Positions 1 to 5,360 of a stretch of DNA of 5,360 nucleotides are shown here, piece by piece. Each line of letters starts with the position of its first letter. The first letter of the stretch is position 1. Source of the DNA: Desulfobacterales bacterium (GTDB lineage Bacteria; Desulfobacterota; Desulfobacteria; Desulfobacterales; Desulfobacteraceae); contig JAKSBM010000318.1 in the NCBI GenBank assembly GCA_022361135.1, positions 1 through 5,360 of the forward strand, written 5' to 3'. The position numbers and the translations under genes are program-made. The notes beneath the pieces are model-generated. The model saw only the letters and a program-made list of their open reading frames with translations. It made no database searches and had not been told where the DNA came from.

Positions 1-2
1 AA

Positions 3-869
3 AAGGACGGGACCCAGATGGATGTCCTCCTCTCCTGCTATGGAGTGAGGAACCAGCGGGGGGAAGTCATTCGTTCCCTGGCCGTCTCCGTGGACGTCAC
101 CGAAAAGAACAAAACCCAGCACGCCCTGCAATTGGCCAAGGAAAAACTGGCCCGCTACTCCCACAACCTGGAGGAGCAAGTCAAACAACGGACCGTCCAG
201 CTGGAGAATGCCCAGGAAAAGCTGAAAAACCTATCCAAAAACATCATCGCCTCCCAGGAACGGGAAAAGGAACAAACCGCCCGGGAGCTCCACGACCACC
301 TGGGACAGGTGCTCACGGCCCTGCGAATTGATGCCGTCTGGCTGGAGCAAAACCGCATCGGCATGGAAGCCCTGGCCCGGGAACGGGCCCACCACATGAG
401 CCGCCTCATCGACAACACCATCGACGATGTCAGGGACATGGCCCACCGCCTCCGCCCCCGGGCCCTGGACGACCTGGGCCTGGTGGACGCCCTGGACGCC
501 ATGGTTTCGGACTTTGAACGCCGCTCCAATGTCTCCTGCGTCTTCCACCACGACGGGGTGCCGGAAACCGATAAAACCCTGGCCACCGCCCTCTACCGCA
601 TCTGCCAGGAGGCGGTGACCAATGCCCTGCGCCACGCCGCTGCCTCAACCATCCTGGTGGAATTATGCTACAACGCCGACCACCTCATCCTCACCATCAC
701 CGATGACGGCTGCGGATTTGACCCGGAGAAACTAAAGGGAAAACGGGGATTCGGCTTGGAGGGCATGGGGGAACGGGCCAATCTGGTGGGGGGACGTTAC
801 ACCCTGTCCACGGCACCGGGCAAGGGCACCCGCATCCGCTGCAAGGTAACAATGAAAGGAATCCCATGA
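3..869 (+). CDS. PAS-containing sensor histidine kinase, HisKA_3 type (5'-partial)
   Basis: This is the C-terminal part of a sensor kinase that autophosphorylates on histidine and passes the phosphate to the response regulator encoded next. The frame is open to the left edge. The residues before the first ATG (position 18) read KDGTQ and continue into a PAS/PAC ending (VIRSLAVSVDVTEKN), so that ATG is not the true start. Counting from it, a charged, probably coiled-coil linker spans about residues 31-80. The HisKA_3 dimerisation domain follows, with the H-box ARELHDHLGQ and phospho-acceptor His92 (codon at 291). The HATPase_c domain has an N-box around CQEAVTNALRHA (Asn202), a G1 box DDGCGF (229-234) and a G2 box GFGLEGMGERA (244-254). 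This is the NarX/DegS/UhpB-like class, which pairs with NarL-type regulators, as here. No membrane segment is visible in the part present. The signal cannot be inferred because the sensor region is missing. Confidence 0.95.
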   Translation, partial: KDGTQMDVLLSCYGVRNQRGEVIRSLAVSVDVTEKNKTQHALQLAKEKLARYSHNLEEQVKQRTVQLENAQEKLKNLSKNIIASQEREKEQTARELHDHLGQVLTALRIDAVWLEQNRIGMEALARERAHHMSRLIDNTIDDVRDMAHRLRPRALDDLGLVDALDAMVSDFERRSNVSCVFHHDGVPETDKTLATALYRICQEAVTNALRHAAASTILVELCYNADHLILTITDDGCGFDPEKLKGKRGFGLEGMGERANLVGGRYTLSTAPGKGTRIRCKVTMKGIP

Positions 870-1504
870 TCAAGGTATTATTGGCCGACGACCACAGCAT
901 TGTCCGGGAAGGATTACGTCGGGTCCTGGAAGACAGCCTGGAAATCCAGGTCATTGCCGAAGCCTCCGACGGGGAGGAAGCCTTTGACCTGGCCATGGAA
1001 AAACGGCCTGAGGTAGCCGTGGTGGACATTTCCATGCCCGGACTGGACGGGCTGGAGGTGGTCAGCCGCATGCAGGCCTATTGCCCGGAAATCCCCGTCC
1101 TCATCCTCACCATGCACGACGAGGCCCAATATGTGATCCGGGCCCTGGAAGCCGGTGCCATGGGCTATGTCACCAAGCAATCGGCCCCGGAACAATTGGT
1201 GGCTGCGGTGAAGAAACTCCACCAGGGGGGACGATATCTCACGGAAAAGGCCAGCGAAGCCCTGGCCCTGCGCCTCATCCGGGGAACCCAGGGCCAGGAT
1301 CCCACGGAATCCCTCTCCCTGAGGGAACTCCAGGTTCTGCGAAAACTGGCCACGGGCAGCACCAATCGAGAGATTGCCACCTCCTACAATATCAGCGTCA
1401 AAACCGTGGACACCTATCGGTCCCGCATTTTGAAAAAATTAAATCTGAGGAATAATTCAGACCTTTCCCGATATGCCATCCAGAACAGGCTGGTGGAACT
1501 CTGA
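866..1504 (+). CDS. NarL/LuxR-family two-component response regulator
   Basis: A complete 212-residue DNA-binding response regulator, the usual length for the NarL/FixJ class. The receiver domain (about 1-120) has the acidic pair Asp8-Asp9, phospho-acceptor Asp54 in VVDISMPGLDG, Thr82 and Lys104 (GYVTKQ), so all phosphorylation and switch residues are present. A linker leads to a LuxR-type helix-turn-helix (about 149-212) with LSLRELQVLRKLATG, the NREIA helix and the recognition helix SVKTVDTYRSRILKKL. The ATG overlaps the kinase stop as ATGA, and AAAGGA lies 5 bases upstream, indicating translational coupling with the kinase. It is therefore very likely the cognate partner. Target genes cannot be read from the sequence. 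The TRAP operon on the other strand is a possible but undemonstrated target. Confidence 0.97.
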   Translation: MIKVLLADDHSIVREGLRRVLEDSLEIQVIAEASDGEEAFDLAMEKRPEVAVVDISMPGLDGLEVVSRMQAYCPEIPVLILTMHDEAQYVIRALEAGAMGYVTKQSAPEQLVAAVKKLHQGGRYLTEKASEALALRLIRGTQGQDPTESLSLRELQVLRKLATGSTNREIATSYNISVKTVDTYRSRILKKLNLRNNSDLSRYAIQNRLVEL

Positions 1505-1514
1505 TCCGGAAAGG

Positions 1515-1545
1515 AAAATGGGAATGGCTTCGACCTACCCCTTTT
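1515..1545. terminator. Possible weak bidirectional terminator between convergent genes
   Basis: An imperfect hairpin: AAAA (1515-1518) and GGG (1520-1522) pair with CCC (1538-1540) and TTTT (1542-1545), with GG/CC (1526-1527, 1534-1535) pairing further in. The A-tract and T-tract flanks make it potentially active on both strands, which would suit the convergent response regulator and marR genes. It overlaps the marR stop codon. The stem has mismatches and bulges, so this is only a candidate. Confidence 0.3.
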
Positions 1546-1993
1546 GATTCAGGGCATCAAAATTTTCAAACACCCGATCCAGGGTACGCCGACACTGCTC
1601 CATCTCTTCGGGTGAAATCCCGGCCTCGGCTTCGGTGAGCATCTCCTCCACCAGGCCGGAGAGGTCCGAACGAAGTTCCTTGGCCTTGTGGGTGAGGTAT
1701 ACCAGATTGCTCCGCTTGTCCGCCCGGTCCGGGACCCGAAGGACCACATTCTTCTTTTCCAGGGAGTTGAGCAACCGGGTGATGGCGGCCTTGTCCTTGA
1801 CGGCCAGCCGGGAGAGCTCCTGCTGGGTGAGGCCGTCCTGGCGGTAGAGGTGAATGAGGATACTCCACTGCTCATAGCTGATATCAAACCCGGCGTCGGC
1901 GAATTTCTTGGAGAGACGCTTGACGATGGCCCGGGAGGTCCGGCCCACCAGATAGCCAATGGAGGCGTCGATGAGGCGATGGTAGTTTTCCAT
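1535..1993 (-). CDS. MarR-family winged helix-turn-helix transcriptional regulator
   Basis: A 152-residue dimeric DNA-binding regulator, typical MarR length. An N-terminal dimerisation helix (about 5-33) is followed by the winged helix (about 38-105): YEQWSILIHLY, then TQQELSRLAVKDKAAITRLLNSLEKK with the recognition helix, then the wing VPDRADKRSNLVYLT (D89, R90 and R94 fit the DxR...LT signature). The C-terminal helices (about 105-150) complete the dimer interface. The frame is open 26 codons further upstream to an ATG at 2071. I chose the ATG at 1993 because the extension (MPDSMAWGRIQF...) is unlike MarR N-termini and would read through the probable promoter. The Shine-Dalgarno is weak (GGA about 10 bases upstream). 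It converges on the response regulator gene and lies downstream of the TRAP operon terminator, so it is probably transcribed on its own. MarR proteins usually repress neighbouring genes until a small, often aromatic or acidic, ligand binds. No ligand can be assigned here. Confidence 0.94.
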   Translation of the reverse strand: MENYHRLIDASIGYLVGRTSRAIVKRLSKKFADAGFDISYEQWSILIHLYRQDGLTQQELSRLAVKDKAAITRLLNSLEKKNVVLRVPDRADKRSNLVYLTHKAKELRSDLSGLVEEMLTEAEAGISPEEMEQCRRTLDRVFENFDALNQKG

Positions 1994-2011
1994 GGTGTGA
2001 GATCCAAATTG

Positions 2012-2025
2012 GTTGACTATGCAAC
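2012..2025. promoter_or_regulatory. Candidate MarR operator (autoregulation)
   Basis: GTTGACTATGCAAC is a partial palindrome of the form GTTGnnTAnnCAAC, the size and style of many MarR-family half-site pairs. It ends 19 bases before the marR ATG and sits just downstream of the putative -10, where a bound repressor would block transcription. The assignment rests on position and symmetry only. Confidence 0.4.
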
Positions 2026-2037
2026 GATTTAAGTAAA

Positions 2038-2043
2038 ATTGTA
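2038..2043 (-). promoter_or_regulatory. Putative -10 element of marR promoter
   Basis: On the minus strand this reads TACAAT, 5 of 6 matches to the sigma70 -10 consensus, about 45 bases upstream of the marR start. No good -35 is found at 16-18 bases spacing, so the promoter would be weak or activator-dependent. It lies between the TRAP operon terminator and marR, which supports a separate marR transcript. Confidence 0.35.
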
Positions 2044-2071
2044 TCCTACCCCAGGCCATGGAATCTGGCAA

Positions 2072-2112
2072 ATAAAAAAATCCATGGGAATCGGTTTGAT
2101 TCCCATGGATTT
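2072..2112 (-). terminator. Intrinsic terminator of the TAXI-TRAP operon
   Basis: A perfect 15-bp inverted repeat (AAATCCATGGGAATC at 2078-2092, its complement at 2098-2112) with a 5-base loop. On the minus strand it is followed by TTTTTTTATT (the first three Ts are part of the stem). It lies about 50 bases after the permease stop and so ends that operon before marR. A second short hairpin, GGGGG/CCCCC (2119-2130), sits between the permease stop and this structure. On the plus strand there is no useful T-tract. Confidence 0.9.
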
Positions 2113-2159
2113 AGCGACGGGGGAGCCCCCTGTGCAGTAGTTCTAAATCATCCTTCCGA

Positions 2160-3875
2160 CTAGGCGGCCCGCTTCAGGTATTTCACCCAGATACCGGAGA
2201 GGAACCAGGCATAGGCCCAGGTGCCGAAGAAAATGGCCACAAAGGCTTTAATAATGTCCATGGAACTGCCGTCCAGGCTGAATCCGGGCACATATCCAAA
2301 AAGGATGGGGCCCAGGTAGAGGAATTTGGCAAATTTAAAACTGGTAAAGGCCGTTTTCCACATGTTGGCCTTGGCAATGGTGGCCCCGGCAAAGGCGGCG
2401 ATGCACACCGGCGGGGTGATATTGGAGTCCTGGGAGAGCCAATAAACGATCATGTGGGCGGCGATTTCATTCACCCCCAGATGGGTGAGGGCGGGCACGG
2501 CCACCACGGCGGTGATGAGGTAGGCCGCAGTCACGGGAACCCCCATGCCCAGAACCAGGGAGGCCAGGGCCACCAAAAGGATGGTCAGCAGCAGGGAGCC
2601 CCCGGCCAGTTCAATCATGATGTCGGCAAAGGTGAGGACCAGGCCGGAAAAGGTGAGGACCCCGATGATGATGCCGATGACCCCCACGGTGGCCCCGATC
2701 TTCAGGCTGTTTTCCGTTCCCTGGCGGGCGGCCGCGATGAATTCTTTGGGTCCGATGCGGGTCTCCTTGCGGGCCCAGGAAATGGCGATGCAGGAAAGCA
2801 AGCCGATGATGGCGGAATACCCCGGAGAGAAGCCGTAGAGCATGAAAATGGTGATGACGATGAGGGGGAGGGTGTAAAACCATTGTTTCCTAAAAATTTC
2901 CGAGGCGGAATGCTCGCTCTTTTCCCCCACAATATTGTCCTTCTTGGCCTCGTAGTGGACCATACAGAAGACGGATAGAAAATACATCAAGGCCGGAAAG
3001 ATGGCCACCAGCATGATCCGGGAGTAAGGCACCCCGGTGAGCTCGGCCATGATAAAGCCCCCTGCCCCCATGATGGGGGGCATGAACATGCCGCCGATGG
3101 AAGCAGCCGGTTCAATGCCGCCGGCCACGTGGGGTTTGAATCCGGCCCGCTTCATCATGGGAATGGTGAACATCCCCGTGGACACCGTATTGGCAATGGC
3201 AGAGCCGGAGATGGAGCCGAAAAGCCCCGAGGCAATCACCGACACCTTGGCCGGACCACCGATCTTATGGCCCACGGCCGCCAGGGGCCAATCGATGAAA
3301 AATTTCTGGGCCCCGCATTTTTCCAGGAAGGCCCCGAAGAGGACGAACAAAATCACATAGGTGGCCAATACATTGGCCATGATGCCAAAGACCCCGTCAC
3401 TCTTGTAAAAAATACTGATGCACAGCTCGGTGAAGGGCGCTCCGGCATGGGAAATCAGGTCCGGGGCATATCCCCCATAGACCCCGTAGATGAGCATGAG
3501 GGAGCCCAGGATGACAAAGACATTGCCCACCACCCGGCGGGCCAGCTCAATGCCGATGAGAACCCCGATGACGGCGAAGACCATGTCGGTCTGGGTTTCG
3601 GCACCGGTGCGATAATTGATGGTTTCAAATAAAACCATCCAATAGCCTATGGAGACCACGGAAAGGAGAATGAGTAGGTAATCCACCACCCGCCCGATCT
3701 TGGACTTGGACTTGTACAGGAGGAAGACGAGGATATAGGTGATGATCACATACACCCCCCTGTGATATTGGGTGGCCATGGGCTGTACCACGGCGGCCCA
3801 GGAATAAAATACAACCAGGATTACCGAACAGATATCAAAGAAAATCTGTTCATATCGATTCAGTTTATCATACAC
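2160..3875 (-). CDS. TRAP transporter fused permease (DctQM type, TAXI family)
   Basis: The 571-residue inner-membrane subunit of a TRAP uptake system, which imports the substrate delivered by the periplasmic binding protein using an ion gradient (usually sodium). Residues about 10-130 form a DctQ-like section with hydrophobic stretches near 12-30, 41-54, 64-84 and 97-112. The rest is the DctM-like transport domain with many hydrophobic segments. Recognisable family blocks are SGLFGSISGSAIANTVSTG (216-234), FTIPMMKRAGFKP (236-248), GGIEPAASIGGMFMPPIMGAGGFIMAE (252-278), LGMGVPVTAAYLI (442-454) and DSNITPPVCIAAFAGATIA (483-501). The start is GTG at 3875, supported by AGAGGAAGG about 6 bases upstream. 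There is no in-frame ATG near it. It is the second gene of the operon, 178 bases after the binding-protein gene, and is followed by a strong terminator. The sequence ends soon after the last membrane segment, with no extra C-terminal domain. The substrate cannot be read from the sequence. Confidence 0.95.
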   Translation of the reverse strand: MYDKLNRYEQIFFDICSVILVVFYSWAAVVQPMATQYHRGVYVIITYILVFLLYKSKSKIGRVVDYLLILLSVVSIGYWMVLFETINYRTGAETQTDMVFAVIGVLIGIELARRVVGNVFVILGSLMLIYGVYGGYAPDLISHAGAPFTELCISIFYKSDGVFGIMANVLATYVILFVLFGAFLEKCGAQKFFIDWPLAAVGHKIGGPAKVSVIASGLFGSISGSAIANTVSTGMFTIPMMKRAGFKPHVAGGIEPAASIGGMFMPPIMGAGGFIMAELTGVPYSRIMLVAIFPALMYFLSVFCMVHYEAKKDNIVGEKSEHSASEIFRKQWFYTLPLIVITIFMLYGFSPGYSAIIGLLSCIAISWARKETRIGPKEFIAAARQGTENSLKIGATVGVIGIIIGVLTFSGLVLTFADIMIELAGGSLLLTILLVALASLVLGMGVPVTAAYLITAVVAVPALTHLGVNEIAAHMIVYWLSQDSNITPPVCIAAFAGATIAKANMWKTAFTSFKFAKFLYLGPILFGYVPGFSLDGSSMDIIKAFVAIFFGTWAYAWFLSGIWVKYLKRAA

Positions 3876-3882
3876 GGTGCGC

Positions 3883-3890
3883 CTTCCTCT
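3883..3890 (-). promoter_or_regulatory. Ribosome binding site deciding the GTG start of the permease
   Basis: The minus strand reads AGAGGAAGG followed by CGCACC and the GTG. The purine-rich core at normal spacing is the reason for accepting the non-ATG start. Confidence 0.7.
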
Positions 3891-3900
3891 GGGATTTGGC

Positions 3901-3978
3901 TAACCCGGATATTTGTACTCTGGATGGGACAAAGACCTCGCAGATCAAGTCAGTTCATCCCCTGGAAGATCCGGGTTA
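3901..3978 (-). repeat. Long-range inverted repeat in the permease leader
   Basis: TAACCCGGAT (3901-3910) and its exact complement ATCCGGGTTA (3969-3978) are separated by 58 bases. A nested 5-bp pair, GGATG (3922-3926) with CATCC (3956-3960), suggests a larger folded leader just upstream of the permease ribosome binding site. I do not recognise a known riboswitch class. It may be a structured mRNA element or coincidence. Confidence 0.45.
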
Positions 3979-3996
3979 AGGGTTTCATATTGACGG

Positions 3997-4027
3997 AAAA
4001 TCCCGGGCAGGCCAGGCTGCCCGGGAT
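3997..4027 (-). terminator. GC-rich intercistronic hairpin (attenuator or mRNA-stabilising stem)
   Basis: A perfect 11-bp stem, ATCCCGGGCAG with CTGCCCGGGAT (arms 4000-4010 and 4017-4027), and a 6-base loop. On the minus strand a run of four to five Ts follows, then CC. It starts about 26 bases after the binding-protein stop codon. The short T-tract suggests partial termination, or a 3'-end barrier protecting the binding-protein mRNA, rather than complete termination, because the permease has no obvious promoter of its own. Confidence 0.65.
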
Positions 4028-4053
4028 CACTACTCAGTGATAATGATTCGGGA

Positions 4054-5019
4054 TTACAGGATCCCCTTTTCCTTCCAGAATTTCTCAGCACCCGGATGGA
4101 AGGGGGTAACGATGCCCATGGCACCATTTTCAATGCTCATGTTCTTAAAGGTACTTTTCTGGGCCTTCATGTGGGCCAGACCTTCGTCGGAGAAGACCAT
4201 GGAGAGCATCTTGTATACGGTGTCGGCGGATACCTTGGAGTTGGCAACCCAGAGGGTGGAGTCCTGGAAAGAAGGCGCGTCATAGGCAACGCCCTTGTAG
4301 GTGTTGGCCGGGACGGCCAGCTTGGCGAAATAGGGATATTTGTCATAGAAGCCGGAGGACTTGGCGTCGGCATCCAGGTTCACCAATTCGATGTCGTTGG
4401 TCTGGGCGGCCATGATCACGGCACCGGAGGGGAAGGCAGTGAAAAGCCAGAAGGCATCCAGCTGCTTGTTGCCGAAGGCCTGGGCCGCATCGTTGTAGCC
4501 CATGGCGTTGCGTTCGATTTTATCCCAGATCCCCATGTGGGAGAAGAAGAGTTCGCAATTGGCAAAGGCGCCGGAACCGGCATTGCCCACGCCCACTTTT
4601 TTACCCATCAGATCCTTCACACTCTTAATACCGGAACCCTGGCGAACCACCAACTGGGCCGGAGCACCATAGAGCCAAGCCACGGCCAGGACATCTTCAT
4701 ATTTTTTGGGATCGTTTTTCATCATCCCGTTGCGGCCCTGGTAAACATGGCCGGAATAGACCACACTCATCTGCTGGCGGCCCGCATTGGTCTTTCTCAG
4801 GTTTTCAGTGGAGCCGCCGGAAGACTGGGCCTGGACCTTGAATTCCTTAACCGCTTTCATGGGTTTATAGACCTGTACGGCATTGGCAACCACCTGGAAA
4901 GTACCGCCGGCGGGGCCGCCGCCAAAGACAATACGTTCCTTTTTGGCAAAGGCAGACTGGCAAAAGGCCATGGAGACGATGGCAATGAAAGAGATAATGG
5001 CAAATTGTCTGAACTTCAT
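4054..5019 (-). CDS. TAXI-family TRAP transporter periplasmic solute-binding protein
   Basis: A 321-residue secreted binding protein, normal length for the TAXI family. It captures a solute in the periplasm and delivers it to the fused permease encoded downstream. The N-terminus is a clear Sec signal peptide (MKFRQ, a hydrophobic core to about residue 19, then QSAFA with probable signal peptidase I cleavage after Ala25). Family landmarks are FGGGPAGGTF (32-41), QSSGGSTENLRKTNAG (65-80), GSGIKSVKDLMGKKVGVGNAGSG (128-150), GYNDAAQAFGNKQLDAFW (174-191) and the C-terminal TPFHPGAEKFWKEKG (305-319). The start at 5019 is decided by AGGAGG five bases upstream and by the signal peptide. A longer in-frame ATG at 5091 is rejected. 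Some characterised TAXI proteins bind glutamate, glutamine or 2-oxoglutarate, but no substrate can be assigned here. As first gene, with a perfect ribosome binding site and a hairpin behind it, it is probably made in excess over the permease. Confidence 0.96.
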   Translation of the reverse strand: MKFRQFAIISFIAIVSMAFCQSAFAKKERIVFGGGPAGGTFQVVANAVQVYKPMKAVKEFKVQAQSSGGSTENLRKTNAGRQQMSVVYSGHVYQGRNGMMKNDPKKYEDVLAVAWLYGAPAQLVVRQGSGIKSVKDLMGKKVGVGNAGSGAFANCELFFSHMGIWDKIERNAMGYNDAAQAFGNKQLDAFWLFTAFPSGAVIMAAQTNDIELVNLDADAKSSGFYDKYPYFAKLAVPANTYKGVAYDAPSFQDSTLWVANSKVSADTVYKMLSMVFSDEGLAHMKAQKSTFKNMSIENGAMGIVTPFHPGAEKFWKEKGIL

Positions 5020-5024
5020 GGAAT

Positions 5025-5030
5025 CCTCCT
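5025..5030 (-). promoter_or_regulatory. Strong ribosome binding site of the TAXI binding protein
   Basis: A perfect AGGAGG on the minus strand with a 5-base spacer to the ATG at 5019. It fixes that start over the upstream in-frame ATG. Confidence 0.9.
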
Positions 5031-5044
5031 TATGGGTAAATAAA

Positions 5045-5057
5045 TGAATACTGCAAC
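5045..5057 (-). promoter_or_regulatory. Candidate MarR-type site upstream of the TAXI gene
   Basis: The minus strand reads GTTGCAGTATTCA. The marR promoter site read on the same strand is GTTGCATAGTCA, so the two share GTTGCA(n)TAkTCA with one inserted base and one substitution. Both lie about 20-25 bases upstream of a start codon. The right half-site is weaker here, so this is a low-confidence operator call. Confidence 0.25.
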
Positions 5058-5144
5058 ATTGGATCGATTGCCACGGTACCAAGGCCGACACCCGCCTTCA
5101 ATTGGAGGATTTCTGATTTGCCTGTAGTAATTTTTCTTACAAGG

Positions 5145-5171
5145 AGGGTTCCACGGGAATTGTGAAACCCT
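5145..5171. repeat. Imperfect inverted repeat in the TAXI operon leader
   Basis: AGGGTTCCAC (5145-5154) faces GTGAAACCCT (5162-5171): 9 of 10 positions pair around a 7-base centre, GGGAATT. It lies shortly downstream of the putative promoter and could be an operator for an unidentified regulator or a leader hairpin. Confidence 0.4.
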
Positions 5172-5203
5172 GTGAAGGCAAGTTCTACCCCGGGAAAAGA
5201 CAG

Positions 5204-5232
5204 GTTATGGGAAATGGACGGCGCATTCTCAA
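5204..5232 (-). promoter_or_regulatory. Putative sigma70 promoter of the TAXI-TRAP operon
   Basis: On the minus strand TTGAGA (5227-5232, 5 of 6 matches to the -35 consensus) is followed after exactly 17 bases by CATAAC (5204-5209, 4 of 6 matches to the -10 consensus). Transcription would begin near 5197 and give a leader of about 180 bases before the ATG. This is the best promoter-like pair I found upstream of the operon. Confidence 0.42.
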
Positions 5233-5360
5233 AAATATCGTCTTCCCCCATGGAAGGGTTTTCTCCCCATGCGGTTGGCTCTCGGGTTTGCCAATCACGC
5301 CAGTTGGATCAGGGGATGGAGGATGGATCAGATGATGGGGGAAGGAGGAATTGGGGCGGG
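5233..5360. other. Noncoding upstream region with a short direct repeat
   Basis: This is the outer part of the 341-base stretch (5020-5360) without a supported gene. It holds two copies of GGATCAGnnGATGG (5306-5319 and 5325-5338), spaced 19 bases start to start, in purine-rich sequence. No recognisable coding sequence starts or ends here, although a neighbouring gene may begin beyond the right edge. Confidence 0.4.

Noticed and set aside
2454..2978. Plus-strand open frames antisense to the permease (also 3129-3632)
   Set aside because: Low-complexity Gly/His/Asp-rich translations mirror the membrane protein on the other strand. No family resemblance was seen.
4960..4962. Cys20 of the TAXI precursor as a lipoprotein cysteine
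   Set aside because: The preceding residues, MAF, do not form a lipobox, while AFA at 23-25 gives a good signal peptidase I site.
4096..5043. A 315-codon open frame on the plus strand, antisense to the TAXI gene
   Set aside because: It is Gly/His-rich with no recognisable domain and is explained by the codon bias of the opposite-strand gene, which has a signal peptide and family motifs.
5020..5091. N-terminal extension of the TAXI protein to an ATG at 5091
   Set aside because: It would bury a perfect AGGAGG and the signal peptide inside the protein.
5178..5192. A sigma54-like GG-N10-GC element on the minus strand (ends TTGC)
   Set aside because: Only the GG, GC and TTGC positions match. 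The rest of the -24 box is poor and no sigma54 activator is encoded in the window.
5030..5251. A 73-codon minus-strand frame ending at the TAXI ribosome binding site
   Set aside because: It has no well-placed ribosome binding site, mixed codon use unlike its neighbours and no recognisable domain, and it starts upstream of the best promoter candidate. A leader peptide is not excluded but not supported.
5185..5358. Minus-strand frame open from the right edge for 58 codons, possibly the tail of an upstream gene
   Set aside because: The translation is Pro/His-rich and unlike a protein C-terminus of known type. Chance openness in a purine/pyrimidine-biased stretch is more likely.

Overview
The window holds five protein genes in three transcription units. 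No RNA gene, mobile element, CRISPR array or phage sequence is visible. The GC-rich third codon positions, the TAXI-type TRAP transporter and the PAS/NarL-type two-component pair suit a Gram-negative bacterium. The protein style resembles Desulfobacterota (sulfate-reducer-like), but that placement is an inference from family resemblance and was not tested.

Left part (1-1504, + strand): the 3' part of a PAS-containing histidine kinase of the HisKA_3 (NarX/DegS-like) type, cut by the left edge. It is followed with a 4-base ATGA overlap by a full-length NarL/LuxR-type response regulator. The two form an ordinary phosphorelay operon whose promoter and sensor region lie outside the window.

Middle (1535-1993, - strand): a MarR-family regulator that converges on the response regulator gene, with only about 30 bases between the stop codons. 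Its promoter region holds a partial palindrome that could be an autoregulatory operator.

Right part (2072-5360, - strand): a two-gene TAXI-TRAP uptake operon. The periplasmic solute-binding protein is made first (signal peptide, perfect Shine-Dalgarno). The fused DctQM-type membrane permease follows from a GTG start. A 178-base spacer between them contains a GC-rich 11-bp hairpin and a second long-range inverted repeat. A strong intrinsic terminator closes the operon just before the marR promoter. A candidate sigma70 promoter, an imperfect inverted repeat and a short direct repeat lie in the 341-base region upstream of the binding-protein gene.

Working together: the binding protein captures a small organic acid or amino acid in the periplasm, and the permease imports it using an ion gradient. 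MarR is the nearest candidate local regulator. A motif of the form GTTGCA(n)TAkTCA occurs in the same orientation shortly upstream of both marR and the binding-protein gene, which could link the two. I find no evidence of a wholly new system. The regulatory architecture of the TRAP operon is the most interesting content.
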